A DNA stretch of 64,000 nucleotides from Diphasiastrum complanatum (Eukaryota; Streptophyta; Lycopodiopsida; Lycopodiales; Lycopodiaceae), in assembly GCA_029204225.1 (NCBI GenBank), contig CM055112.1:45162632-45226631 (forward strand). Direction: 5' to 3'. Positions 52,796 through 63,735 of this stretch are shown here, piece after piece; the stretch's first letter is position 1, and each line of letters opens with the position of its first letter. The translations under genes and the position numbers were made by a program. Below the pieces are notes generated by a model. The model did no database searches. It saw only the letters and a program-made list of their open reading frames with translations, and was not told the origin of the DNA.

Positions 52796-53345
52796 TTTGA
52801 GATGTTGCTTCATCTTGTGATTATGGTCTACTTTATAAAAATGAAGATTTATCCATTGTTGGCTACTCGGATTCGGACTTTGCAAGTGATAAGATGGATC
52901 GAAAGTCTATTAGTGCATACACTATATTTCTTGGAGGCAATCTAATATCTTGGATTTCCAAAAAGCAAGATACTATATCCCTTTGTTCATGTGAGTCGAG
53001 TACAAAGCGCTCACCACAACTACCAAAGAAGTGCTTTGGATCAAGAGATTGTTATTGGAGCTAAAGTGCATCAAGGAGGATGATCTACCAATGATCAAGT
53101 GTGACAATATCTTGGCCCAGGCTCTTGCCAATAATCCCATATTTCATGCAAAGAGCAATCACATAGAAGTGGCCACCACTTTGTGAGAGAAAAGCTTATT
53201 GGAGGAGAAATGTATTTGGAGCATGTCAACACATCCTCTTGTATTGTCGATCTACTCACCAAGCCTTTGAGCAAAGTGCCTTCATCAAGCATAGATCTAA
53301 TCTTGGAATTACATCAAGATCAATGCTTAATCTTCAATAGATAAC
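52796..53345 (+). pseudogene. Copia RNase H fragment (plus strand)
   Basis: With frame changes the plus strand reads SIVGYSDSDFASDKMDRKSI (D), FLGGNLISWISKKQDTISL, KEVLWIKRLLLELKCIKED (E lost), MIKCDNILAQALANNPIFHA and KSNHIEVATTL (H-I-E-V). The usual (V)DxxTKPL end is seen as DLLTKPL-like bases near 53260. Orientation is opposite to the set on its left. Confidence 0.8.
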
Positions 53346-53346
53346 C

Positions 53347-54090
53347 TTTTAGGAGGAGTTTGAAAAATGCAAAACAAGTTATCTATGTTAGTTGTAGGGG
53401 TCTTACACTTTTCAAGCATCTTGGTGTAGAATGTTGATAGGTTCAAAAATTACATAGATGGCAAATTGATCAATTCCACATGTAATGCCTCTATTGAGCC
53501 AAAGTAGTGTAAGAGAGGAAACTCGAGCTAAATAGAGTGTTGACAAGTGTAGTGATTTAGTTTGATGAAGTTCAAGAGGTCCAATAGGATTTAGAGGTGG
53601 AACCATCAATGGTCCAGTAGGATTTGAGATATGCTTGTGAATGGACCAATAGAATCAAGAGGTGGATGCATCAATGGTCCAATAGGATCAAGAGGTTGTA
53701 AATAGGTGGTCCAATCATGTTTGGTCTTGGATTAGCTCATGGATATATAGTATCATTGTACATCTTATTTTGAACTAAGTAATTTGGAAATCTTGTGGAT
53801 TTTGAGTGTAAGTGTTTTTCTAGCATTCTCTTTCTACCCGAGAGCTATTGGTAGGATTCTCTATCTACCCGAGGAGAGCAGCTTATTTTCACTTAGTTTT
53901 ATTTTTTAACACTTCCCATACATGTGCATGTACTTTGGAAGTGACTTAATGCATGTAGTAGTGTGTTTTTGCCATTAAGTTCAAGATTGATCTTGAATCT
54001 CAATCGTGTCTTGATCATTGTGCATCTACACACCTTAGGATATCATAATCACATGTGGTGGATGATGAAAATCCAGCAACTTCACACGTG
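53347..54090 (+). mobile_element. Polypurine tract and 3' LTR of plus-strand copia element (right end approximate)
   Basis: TTTTAGGAGGAGTT is followed by the LTR start TGAAAAATGCAAAAC (53361). Inside are repeated GGTCCAATAGGATCAAGAGG-type words (53575-53710), a TATA box (GGATATATAGTATC, 53744) and two TCTACCCGAG words (53836, 53866). A palindromic piece (TACATGTGCATGTA within CACTTCC...GGAAGTG) is at 53910-53943. The end near 54090 is a guess. Confidence 0.65.
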
Positions 54091-54555
54091 TGGAGAACAA
54101 TCCTCAAGTGTGAATGATCTTGTTAAGCTTTGTGTTTAGCACATAAACTGATTCTAGATTGAGTATCAAGATCTAGTTCTAGAATTTATGACCAAAGCAC
54201 AATCTAGCATGCTAATAATCAAAGAATGGTTGCTTGCAATATCAAAAGAGAAAAAGTACAAGAATTTAATGCATTAGCATAACCTTCTACTCAAGTTAGA
54301 GAGAGAAAGAGAGAGCAAAATTCAAGCATACAATATCATAGGTCCATATTGACATGGAATAGCTTCAAAGCTTGGTTCTTCATAAAAAATTATGAGAGAG
54401 CTTACACATATTTATGGAGATTGGAGTAGCTCAAGGTAGAACCATCTTCCTCCTACTTTCATACATATCTAAAGTGATAACTAGCAAACTAGTGACATTT
54501 GTCACTTTACATGCATGTATTTCTACCTACTTTTACCAAGTGTCAAATTTTGACA
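54091..54555. other. Non-coding stretch
   Basis: Nothing recognisable besides AGAGAGAAAGAGAGAG near 54300. It may be a leader of the plus-strand copia family. Confidence 0.45.
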
Positions 54556-55870
54556 GAGTTTTGTGAAGTAATCTGCTGCCATGTAGTTTCTTCTGCTGAA
54601 AATCAATGCTGTTTCCTTGCTATGCACTTTCTCTCTAAGGTAATGATACTTGATTTCGATATGTTTTCTTTGAGAGTGAAATCTCGGATTGAGAGATAAT
54701 GCTATTGTGCTTTGATTCTCACAATAGATTGTTGTAGGAAGTGTCTGTGCAAAGTTGATGTTTGCAAGCAGTTGCCTTAGCCAGATCGCCTCTTTGGTTG
54801 CATTTGTGACGTCTATGTATTCGGATTCCGTTGGTGATAATGCAACTGAGGTCTGATTCTAGCTGTTCCATGAGATTGGGCCTTAGTTATATAAAAATAC
54901 AAATCCAGAAGTTGATTTTCTGGTGTCAACATCTCCTGCTGAATCTGCACATGTGTAGGCTTTAAGGATGTTGGCAGTGCGGCTGCCTCCATAGTAGATG
55001 CTGAGAGTTTTCGTTGCTTGGATGTACTTCATGACCTGTGTTAGTGCTTTCCAATGAGTTAAGCCTCGACTTGATAGTGGCTAAGTGTACTAATAGAATA
55101 TGCAAGGTCTGGTCGCGTGCAAATCATTGCTTACATCAGTGAGTCGATGATGGATTGAAATGGGTAGCGCTTCATCTCTTCCTTTTCTGCCTTAGTTTGA
55201 GGAGACTGTTTCTTTGATAACTTTGGTCCAGGGTCAAGTGAAAAGTGACTTGGTTTGCAATTGGCCATTCCATGCTTTTCTAGCACATTGTTGAGATATC
55301 GTTGCTGACTGATAAAAATCAGTCTGCTGGGTAGATCTCATTGGATTTGGATTCCAAGACAATAGTGGGCTGGATTCATGTCAGTCATCTTGTATTCCTG
55401 GGCCAGCATGCATTTGGTGTCCTTCATCAGATTCAGATTCAGATTGTTACTGAATAGTAGTGTCACCATCTACATAGAGAGTGATGATGATGAAGTAATC
55501 TGATATAGACTTAAAGTAGACATTCAAGTCTGTCGAGTTTGGAATAAAACCATATAAAAAATACATTGATCTTCTGGAATCAGGCTCTAGGTGACTGTTT
55601 CAGCCCATAAAGCGCCTTGTGGATTTTGCATACAAGGTGCTGTAGCTTGCCGTTGAGTTCGTATCGCTCTGGCTGTGTTATATAGATTTACTCTTCAATG
55701 GTTCCATTGAGGAAAGCGGTCTGGACATCCATCTGGTGGACTTCAAGATCTGTTGCGACTGTAAAAGAGAGGAGTAGGAGGACCAAAGCATGTTTGACAA
55801 CTGGGCTGAAGGTTTCTGAATAATCCAGATCTTGAATCTAGGAAAAGCCTTTGGCTGTTGGATTTATCTC
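54556..55870 (-). pseudogene. Strongly decayed copia RT and RNase H (minus strand)
   Basis: The order and wording match the copies at 48.8 and 51 kb although no frame exceeds 60 codons. On the minus strand: a SPVVKHALVLLLLSFTVAT-like part near 55800, QMDVQTAFLNGTIEE near 55730, a YELNGKLQHLVCKIHKALYG-like part near 55640, an FSLDPGPKLSKKQSP part near 55220, MKYIQATKTLSIYYGG near 55010, SPTESEYIDVTNATKEAIWL near 54810 and a HIEIKYHYLREK near 54650. Residues are as I read them across stops. Confidence 0.75.
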
Positions 55871-56160
55871 CTCTACTCTCCTAAATCCTATTTTAATCTG
55901 CCTCCAATCATGCTGTATTTTTACTCATGTTGTTGCACAATCTGCATATTTACATGTAAAATAAGACAGGCGAAAAACTCGATTGTCTGCATAAATACAA
56001 GTAATTTTCCACAGGCAAAAAAGGCAAAAAATGCGACATTGCGTTTTTCCACGTGATTTGTGATAGGCGAAAAAGGCGACACTGCCTTACAAAATGTCGA
56101 AGGTGCCCTGGGAAAAGCGAAGGCACCCACCCTGTAAATCAAATCCTAAGGCATTTGTCA
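55871..56160 (-). mobile_element. Copia LTR-like piece with GCGACACTG words
   Basis: The stretch contains ATGCGACATTGCG, AAAGGCGACACTGCC, GAAGGTGCCCTGGG and GCGAAGGCACCC, the word set that marks the LTRs at 50.5 and 52.5 kb. It directly follows a decayed RT, as the other two LTRs do. Ends are not defined. Confidence 0.55.
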
Positions 56161-56990
56161 AAGTGTCACAAATTTTGCATCTTCAAGAATATTCATTTCA
56201 GCAAAGATTGACGCCGAGGCCTTCTCACGCTCATTCCATGCAACTGTGCTAATAGATTTGACAACGACAACAACCACCCACGATCTCCTACAGACAACAC
56301 ATCCACTTTGTACTTTCTTCATCTTCACACCTGTAAAATTGTGCATATATTGAATACCACTTGTGTATTCAACAGTGTGTGAAAATAATAGCATCAGAAA
56401 CTTATCAGAGATAGACGAAGTAAATGCCTTGCGAATTGATTCTTTTTGTATTGTCAGTAACAGGTTCATTCCTTTTACACATTGAATTAGCTTTGTAGAC
56501 ACGCAGTTTCGTCCGCTATTGTCTTGTGCTCCACAACATTATTGACATGTATATTTTGTTATACTTAATCTGATAACAACTCTGTTTGTTCTGCGTTCAT
56601 ATTTGTGTCAATATTGCTATGCTTTTCTACATTCTATCTGACTCTCTTATTGCTCAATCTGGTAATCTGTTCTTAGCGAATTATTATTAGCCTAGCTGTT
56701 GGTGACTAATATTTACTAGTTGTTCGTGACAAATTATCCTTCTAATGTTTTTGTTGCTTAACGTTTGGCTACGTAATTAGATCGACCATGATTTCTATTA
56801 CTAACATTCTGTTCGTTTCTGATAGGCGTAGTCATGCTTAGGGAAAGAGTAGTATAGCTTATTCCACTACGCACGAACACTTTTTGTTCGAGTTCGTCTC
56901 TCATTCGAGTTTCGAGTTCGTTTCTTTTCGTGTTCGTTTCTTTTCGAGCTATTTTTTTTTTGTTTCTCACACCCTCCTTCAACTTTCCCA
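56161..56990 (+). mobile_element. Probable 5' LTR of plus-strand copia element (left end unknown)
   Basis: The right end ...CTTTCCCA lies three bases before a PBS. The last part has a tandem-like TTCGAGTTCGT/TTTCTTTTCG region (56880-56950). The left border is not visible; 56158-56502 includes an open frame on the minus strand that I take as chance. Confidence 0.55.
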
Positions 56991-56993
56991 GTA

Positions 56994-57005
56994 TGGTATC
57001 AAAGT
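56994..57005 (+). other. Primer-binding site of plus-strand copia element
   Basis: TGGTATCAAAGT matches the Met-tRNA type PBS (TGGTATCAGAGC) except for two bases. gag follows 140 bases later. Confidence 0.75.
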
Positions 57006-57040
57006 TATTTTCGTAGCCTGATAAGCTTCCATAGTACAAG

Positions 57041-57060
57041 ACTCTACCAGCCGGTAGAGT
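57041..57060 (+). repeat. Hairpin in copia leader
   Basis: ACTCTACC and GGTAGAGT pair perfectly around AGCC, between PBS and gag, a place where retroelement packaging or dimerisation hairpins are found. Function not shown. Confidence 0.7.
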
Positions 57061-57147
57061 ACTTGTCTTCTTGTTCTGTAATTCAGTACCTAATTTTCAT
57101 ACTTAAGTCATTGATAGTTTTTCCTATCACCTAGACTAATCTTCCAC

Positions 57148-57732
57148 ATGGATTCCCAAGGGAAAGCCAGTCCTATCATGGACAAGCTTGATGGAGCCAA
57201 TTACCATATGTGGAAATTTAAGATGAAAACTGTACTAATGGCTAAAGAATTGTATGACGTTGTTACAGGTGCTGAAGGGAAACTCGAAGCAGATGATGCA
57301 ACAATCGTCGAATGGAAGCTGGAGGAGGGAAAGGCTTTCGCGCTAATCATCCTCAACATTACGGATACCCAGATCGGCCATGTATCCGAGGCCTAGACAT
57401 CGAAAGAAGTCTGGTACATCTTGAGCACACTATACGAAGTGCGAGATATAGCTTCCAAGCTACATCTCAGGAAGAAATTTTACCCCCTCAAGATGGCGAA
57501 TGTTGATTCCCTACAGAAGCACATCAATCAATTCAAGAACCTGCTAAGGCAAATGGCTACTGTTGGATCTATCATAGACGATCAAGATGCAGTGATGCAA
57601 CTGCTTACAAGTTTGCCAAGCTCATACGACAACTGGGTGATAATCATCACGACACATCTAGAACTGACTCTTTCGAGAGTCATAACTATGTTGTTGTAGG
57701 AAGACACGCGGAAGAACGAAACCTCATTTTTG
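57148..57732 (+). pseudogene. Copia gag (plus strand), 5' part
   Basis: Reads MDSQGKASPIMDKLDGANYH, MWKFKMKTVLMAKELYDVV, a TAG at 57394-57396, then WYILSTLYEVRDIASKLHLR, YPLKMANVDSLQKHINQFKN and LLTSLPSSYDNWVIIITTHL. It is Gag of the UBN2 family. A TAG at 57697-57699 is followed by EDTRKNETSF in the same frame, after which similarity stops. With LTR and PBS this is the 5' end of a copia element. Confidence 0.88.
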
Positions 57733-58436
57733 AATCATTGGAATTAACTTGAATGATTGGATTACTCCTATGAAAAGTTAATTGGTGAAACAAATAGTGT
57801 GAAAAAAATTCACCAGGAACTGTTTATTTATTTATGTTGGATATAAGACACATGATTTATGAATAATTCAGATTCATCAAGAAAAGGTATGTGCATAGAA
57901 TATACAGGAATTTTTGGTGAATATTTCTCAAGTGAGAAATAGACTCAGTTCATTAGTGATTGTATCCATCAATCTGAGGCAAGCACTAAAGATCATGCAT
58001 AAATCAACCATACAAGTACACTCACACGTGTGCAGACTTTTCAAACAAAAAACTAATTATGAAAGTGCCCTCCTCTCGGGTAGAGAGAGAATCCAACCAA
58101 CAAAACTCGGGTAGAGAGAGAAAGCAAGATTTGACTCAAAATGTGTAGAAATCTCATACCTCCAAAACTCACAATACAAATGGACTATTGCAACTATATA
58201 TAGCTATTCGAGATAGAGGGGAGTGAAATATGACTGGACCCCTTCTTTTCCTCCTCAAAATCCTATTAGTTGAGTGACATATGAGCCCTCAATCTTGATT
58301 GAACCATTTTGATAGATTCTAGCTTTTTGATTGGTCACTAGCTCTCATGCCAACACATAGGGACATGTCACACACCAAATCTCAACATGAAAAATGTCAT
58401 AAGCCTAACTTGGCTCGAGCTACATCACTTTCTATC
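57733..58436 (-). mobile_element. Copia LTR-type sequence, opposite orientation
   Basis: Two TCGGGTAGAGAGAGAA words (58077 and 58107) are the reverse complement of the TCTACCCGAG pair in the LTR at 53.8 kb, and an ACTATATATAGCTATTCG box near 58190 fits its TATA box. I take it as a diverged relative of that LTR. Its ends are not clear. Confidence 0.55.
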
Positions 58437-58800
58437 TACATCTCTGGATTTATAAGAGACATTGACATCTATTGAGATTTAGATAAATTGTCGATTTCTT
58501 GCATGTGATGCTAGAAACGGGGCTATTAACTATTAGAGTAACTGCAATGTTCTCTAGATTGAGTTATAATTGTCTGAGACTTGATGGATCTCCTAGAGAT
58601 TTTGATTGATTGTGTTGTATTTTAGAATATTTGGATATTCTAAGGATATTTGTACCAAGAACACTATTATCTACAAGAAATTGTGGATAGATTTTAGACT
58701 ATTAGAAAAATGAATTTTTTTAAGCTTTTGAACTTGGTCTCAGAAGTAAAGTGTTAAGGCACCCAAAGGGTCATGTAATTTGGATTACATGAAGGTGATG
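58437..58800. other. Non-coding stretch
   Basis: AT-rich, no recognisable frame or repeat. Confidence 0.5.
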
Positions 58801-59033
58801 AACTTTTATTTGGAGAAGATCAACCTATTTGGATGATTTATAGCTTAGTGTATCTGAGTTAGTAATCATGTGTAGAGGTAAAGCAATTGATGAATTGTTA
58901 CGTCTCTAAATACTTATTTAAATGGAAAGATCAGTCATAGGTAATATCCTAGGTAAATGTTGAGAGCTTAGGAAATGATTTCTTGTCTTGTCTTTCTCGT
59001 TCCAAGGACAAAACCTGTTCAAGGGAGGAAGAA
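58801..59033 (+). pseudogene. Chromodomain end of a gypsy element and polypurine tract
   Basis: One frame with two stops reads YLFKWKDQS, VIS, VNVESLGNDFLSCLSRSKDK, which fits the end of a chromodomain (Y-L-x-K-W-K). The purine run AAGGGAGGAAGAA (59021-59033) precedes an LTR. The rest of the element is missing. Confidence 0.65.
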
Positions 59034-59504
59034 TGTTACAGCCATATTCAACGAAAGACATGGAATAGTCCTAATATGGTAGACCGGCCCTTCCGTATTC
59101 AAGATTGTTGGTCGCACCAAGATTTAATTCCATTTTAAGGCTTGTATGTGACTAATGACCTCGAGGGGACCCAGGCACTCTATTTGAGACATATGGAGTA
59201 GTGCATGTATGTGTGACGGAGATAGGCAGGAGGACTGCATGAAGAGATGTGAACTATTTATAGTTGGATTGCATGGGTTCATGCACAGGAATCTACTCTC
59301 TATATACTGGTGTAGGGATTCTCCCGTTGACAACTTTGGTACCAGTTGCTCTCTTCTCCTCAAGCATTCACATGGCATGGCTCAGGGGATAGATCCAAGA
59401 TTGGTCTAGGTTTGGTTGGGAGGTTTTGCTCCTACATGTCTCCTGTTGTGTTCTCCTATCCTCGTTTTAGGGGTTTTCCCTAGTGGTCTTTACACGTGCA
59501 CATG
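59034..59504 (+). mobile_element. 3' LTR of a plus-strand gypsy element (right end approximate)
   Basis: Begins TGTTACAGCC right after the polypurine tract; a possible end is CATGACA near 59507. Contains TTTTAGGGGTTTTCCCTAG near 59465. No second LTR in the window. Confidence 0.6.
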
Positions 59505-60097
59505 ACAGTTATTTGTCAGAGATGGCCTCTTCGTCCCATATTGATAGCGAGACCCCTCTATCGACATTTTTGACAGAATTTGAAATAACCGAAGACTTAG
59601 AGTACTTTAAATCTCTCTTTCATACTTTTCTGCATGTATTTCGCATAGCACAACAAAATGCTTAGGTATTATACGATCACTATGTTGGGTTCAGAGATAT
59701 AGTCAATATGCATGTTATCCCTATAGGTCCTCTATCTTTCATGCACTTTACTGACCTTGTCCATTACTTTCCACAGTTTAAGAAAAGATTGGACAAGATG
59801 TATACTAGGCCCTTTGAGCAATTTAGCAATTCTACAATGTGTAATATTTGCAAAAGGAACTGTTGCTTTCTTTAATAAAGTCATTTATTTTGAAAAAGTC
59901 CATGAATGCTCGCTCACACATGAGTTATGCAATATAATACTTGCCTTTCCATGCTTGCTCAGATGTATTCTCCCTCGCTAAGAATCTACGTCCAATTTTT
60001 CACAACGCACACACTGAGCAAACATGATATTCAAACTTGTGTCGAATTTCTTTGTTTGATTCATGTGTCATATTTTATCTTCATAGTTTCACCAACA
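59505..60097 (+). mobile_element. 5' LTR of plus-strand copia element, right part
   Basis: The LTR ends ...TTTCACCAACA at 60097, just before the PBS. The left end is not visible. A 60-codon frame at 59483-59665 is probably chance. Confidence 0.55.
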
Positions 60098-60098
60098 G

Positions 60099-60110
60099 TG
60101 GTATCAAAGC
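60099..60110 (+). other. Primer-binding site of plus-strand copia element
   Basis: TGGTATCAAAGC, one base from TGGTATCAGAGC, one base after the LTR end. Confidence 0.8.
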
Positions 60111-60121
60111 TAACATGTTGA

Positions 60122-61640
60122 TTGTCACTGCATTACCAACATTTAACAAGACACATTGAGCAATCATCTTCTAGCTGCCTTATTGATAGATTCAATGGCG
60201 ACGACTTTCATATGTGGAAATATCATATGAAGATGAAGATGATACTATTGGGAAAATATATATGGACAATGGTTGATGAATCTACCATACTTTCAAAACA
60301 AGATGCAAATCTCATTTTTAAATGGAAATCCAGAGATGGCAAAGCTCTCACATTATATCTATGAATCTTAAAGATTCACAAATATCACATATCAACAGTT
60401 GTGAAACATCAAAATAAGCTTGGGATGCTCTCATCAATATGTATGACATCCAAGATGTAACTACTAGTCTATACTTGAGAAATAATTTTTCTCATGCAAG
60501 ATGTCAGAATCTACTATCATTTGTGACCATGAATCACATTCGATCACTTCTTGATCAACTTGTTGTTGTAGGGTCTCCTATTACTAACAATGATATTATC
60601 ATGATTCTCCTTGAGAGTCTTCTTTATTCTTGCGATGATCTTGTCATGTTGATCTCTATCTAGCCAAAAATAACCATAAAAAAAGTCCCATTAGTTATTC
60701 TCTAAAAAAACTTCAAAGGAAGTTTATTGATGCTTCCCTTTGATAGAATTGTTGCACTATATATGAAAAAGAAGCAACATTCTAAATATCGAGTGAATAG
60801 GAGATTTGAGTTTTGTAGTTGTTTAGTGGTGAAGGGGAGAAGCAGCCACATTACTTACATTCCATATCACTCTTGCCATTAAAGGATACTATCCATTATT
60901 CATTCTAATTACACTAATTGTGAATAATTACCATATATTATTTGTTGTTTTTAATAGCTATTGGTGGAAATCAAACCACTATACACTATAGATTCATACA
61001 TAGCAAACAACGATGCATAGCATGAACCGAAATAAAATATATGTCACTGTGACAATGGCCATAATAAGATTTATGCAATAGCATGATGTCTACTTGTGCT
61101 ATTTTCATAGTTACATCATATTGAATTTGTCATGTGCCAAACCCAATCAAGTAGCAATAGTAATGAAACTAAAGCCACAACACAAAGCATTCATGTTGAT
61201 ATAGCCATTCATAAGTACTATGGATAAAGCTAATAGTTCCTTTTGGGCCTAACAAAGCTTACATTGGATATAATATTCCATTGGTAAACCTGATGTACTG
61301 AAAGTACATGATGACACTCTCCTACTCAAACATTTTTATCCTAAAAAATGAAGACGCTTGTTTGATAAGCTTGAATGGTCCAACTATGTAATTTAAGTAG
61401 TCATGATTGGGGATATCATGTCCAACAAGATATATTGTTGTCGCGGATCTTGAGCTGTTTGAATTGTACGAGCTAAAATAGTGCAGTGCTATATGAATCT
61501 CCAAAATAATGTCAACAATGCCACCAAGAAGGTCTTTCCATGCAACATTGCACAACAAAGTATTGTAGCTATTGTAATATGACTAATCATAATACTCAAG
61601 ATTGCATGAATTTACCAAAACAAAATAAGTCTTAAGACAT
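60122..61640 (+). pseudogene. Copia gag (plus strand) with zinc knuckle
   Basis: Reads SSSCLIDRFNGDDFHMWKYH, MKMKMILLGKYIWTMVDEST, a broken part, then MYDIQDVTTSLYLRNNFSHA, LLDQLVVVGSPITNNDIIM and LLESLLYSCDDLVMLISI (UBN2-type Gag). A CCHC knuckle is at 61564-61605 (C-SY-C-NMTN-H-NTQD-C). Between 60.72 and 61.55 kb the sequence is poorly readable and may hold an insertion. Confidence 0.8.
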
Positions 61641-61714
61641 TTGTTGTCACCCGACATCCTACCTAGAAAGAGGCAGTTCCACATAAGATTATTGCTATCG
61701 ACTATGTAGCATGT

Positions 61715-61925
61715 TATCAAATGACATTGATCACTTACACCACTTATTCAACATTGACACCCCCACACCTAGAAACCAAGTGTTGTTGCAAAAACTCCAT
61801 CCACCACACACAACTCTTGCTATCAAATGCCATCGATAACTTACATTGCTTATTCAACGTTGACACCTCCACCCTTGGCAACCAAGTGTTGTTACAAGAA
61901 CTCCACCCACCAATAAGCAAAACTT
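61715..61925 (+). repeat. Two tandem copies of a 106-bp unit
   Basis: Both begin TATCAAATG(A/C)CAT and share CTTATTCAAC(A/G)TTGACACC, AACCAAGTGTTGTT and ACTCCA(T/C)CCACCA. The second starts at 61821. Confidence 0.88.
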
Positions 61926-62692
61926 GATTTGTGTGGATCGCCCAACCGTCAGTATAAGCCCTTGTTCTTGGAACATTGTACAATGTCACCAGAAAACATT
62001 GGAGAATTTACAAATAGGGCAAACAATACCCCAAATTCCTACAATGATCACATATCAACATGTAGAAATGCAACTACCAGGACTGAACAACAGCAACAAC
62101 AATACAAGTTTCAACGTCAACAGTCACCCTTGAGTACCCTACACATGTGATAGCTCATGGCCAAGGGCCTATTGTGGAGCATTAACTGTAACAACCATCA
62201 TAGATGTCCAAAACCGCTATACCAAATTATAAACGATTTAAAAGATGACATTCGCAAATACTCGGCAGACTACATGCTAAGGTTGAAACACTACCTTAAG
62301 TCACAATGACAAAGATCACTACAAATATCAAGTTGAATTTCGATTTAGAACACTTGATGCAAATTGTGCTTTATGTGTCAAACCTAGTGAAGCATCGACC
62401 TAAGGCTGAAACTACATCAACCTTTGATGTATCATGGATATCAAATCACCACAAACAGGTGATTATACTTGATATCACATCGTCTGTCATTGTAACCTTA
62501 CGTAACATGCTTATCGATGGTGCACAACTTGATGAAGGTTTTGAAATCAATATATGCTGTAACATCATGTTTCAAGCATTAAAAGGGTTCAAGCTACATT
62601 TCACTACATTGACCATTAGAATGGCCAATCATTGTTTTTAGGACAGAGTGAAGTATGCTAATTGAGAAGACCACCACATAAATGCAGCACTA
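61926..62692 (+). other. Degenerate sequence, possible protease-type remnant
   Basis: The frame 62306-62641 (111 codons) includes RNMLIDGAQLDEGFEINICC and LHFTTLTIRMANH, which recalls the D-G start and RMAD piece of gypsy proteases, but the resemblance is weak. Before it there are only short frames, one with a glutamine/asparagine run (TEQQQQQYKFQRQQ). Confidence 0.3.
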
Positions 62693-63453
62693 TCACCTGG
62701 CATGGCTGGACCCGATTAGCAACTGTTTTATCAAAATGATCCTATATAATTGCCTCAATGAATTTTTGTTCTTAAATTCTGCATTAGGAGTCCATGGTAA
62801 TACAACGAAACATAACAAACGAGCTGTTGCAATTTGACTCTCAACAAACACGAGCATGTGCATTGTGTGCAGCAATATCCTTACAGAACAATAGCACCAT
62901 CTATAGTCTTTAACAGATATTAAATTTTTTATAAGCTCTAGAAATTGACAACAAAATCTTATATGAATGTGGTATGAATAAATGCAAGATTTTGAAAATT
63001 CTCTCTAATTATTAATTTTTTCAAACCGTGAAACAATATAATTATGTGGTATAAAAGAATGCAAGATCTGAAACTTTTCTCTGATCTGGAGTTGTAATTG
63101 TCTAAAATTCATTTCCATGAAAGACCACAGATCAACTACAAAATTACAAATCAATCTCTTTCCAAAAGTCTTCACTTCAAGAACTGCTAATATGTTGCAT
63201 CTGGTTACATGCAAATCCATCTCTGGATATGGGCCTATCCAACAACCTACCCCTTTATCCAAATGTTGTTCCATCAAATCAGTAAGTCCCACTTAAGTTA
63301 TCCGGTGCCAACTTTAGGAGCCCATTAAGACAATACACCTGAATGAGCCAAAACTTTGAATGTTATCAGCCAACACATCCTATCACTATGAAGTGACTGT
63401 TGAAGGCAAACTAAATAATTAATTTGTGCGTAGGTTTCTGTACTCTTCTAGTC
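62693..63453 (-). other. Region downstream of the MRS2 gene, including its 3' UTR
   Basis: No gene is seen. The right part should be the 3' UTR of the transporter gene; the polyadenylation site cannot be fixed. Repeated AATGTGGTATGAATAA and ATTATGTGGTATAAAAGAAT words with GCAAGAT follow at 62968 and 63037, an approximate duplication of about 75 bases. Confidence 0.5.
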
Positions 63454-63735
63454 TTACTCTATCAGTCGCTTCCATCGACACCATCCAATGATAGTAATAT
63501 ACGTTAGTAAAGCACCGGTTCCAGAGCCACCAACTACCCAAAGGAATTGAGTAAATGTGCCGTTGTCGAATAAAGGGATCCTGATGTTCATGCCCATGAT
63601 ACCAGTCACAACTATAAATGCACTTATAACAAGAGTAGCTGTAGTTAACATGACCCCCATTTGAAGCAAATGGTTCTGCTTGTCATCTAGCATGATATTG
63701 ATATAATCTTCTGTATCATCCACGTACTCTTTGAG
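63454..63735 (-). CDS. MRS2: MRS2/MGT magnesium transporter, last exon (C-terminal 93 residues)
   Basis: The acceptor TATTTTCAG at 63736 is followed by LKEYVDDTEDYINIMLDDKQ, the end of the long coiled helix of CorA/MRS2 channels, then the first membrane segment GVMLTTATLVISAFIVVTG ending in the signature GMN (IMGMNIRIPLF), a short loop, the second membrane segment FLWVVGGSGTGALLTYITII and the basic end GWCRWKRLIE before TAA. GMN is the selectivity motif of this family of Mg2+ channels. The wording is closest to the plant MRS2-1/-3/-5/-10 group rather than the plastid type, so the protein may be in the vacuolar or other internal membrane; this is an inference. The exons for the N-terminal part lie beyond the window. 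The exon is intact. Confidence 0.93.
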   Translation of the reverse strand, partial: LKEYVDDTEDYINIMLDDKQNHLLQMGVMLTTATLVISAFIVVTGIMGMNIRIPLFDNGTFTQFLWVVGGSGTGALLTYITIIGWCRWKRLIE

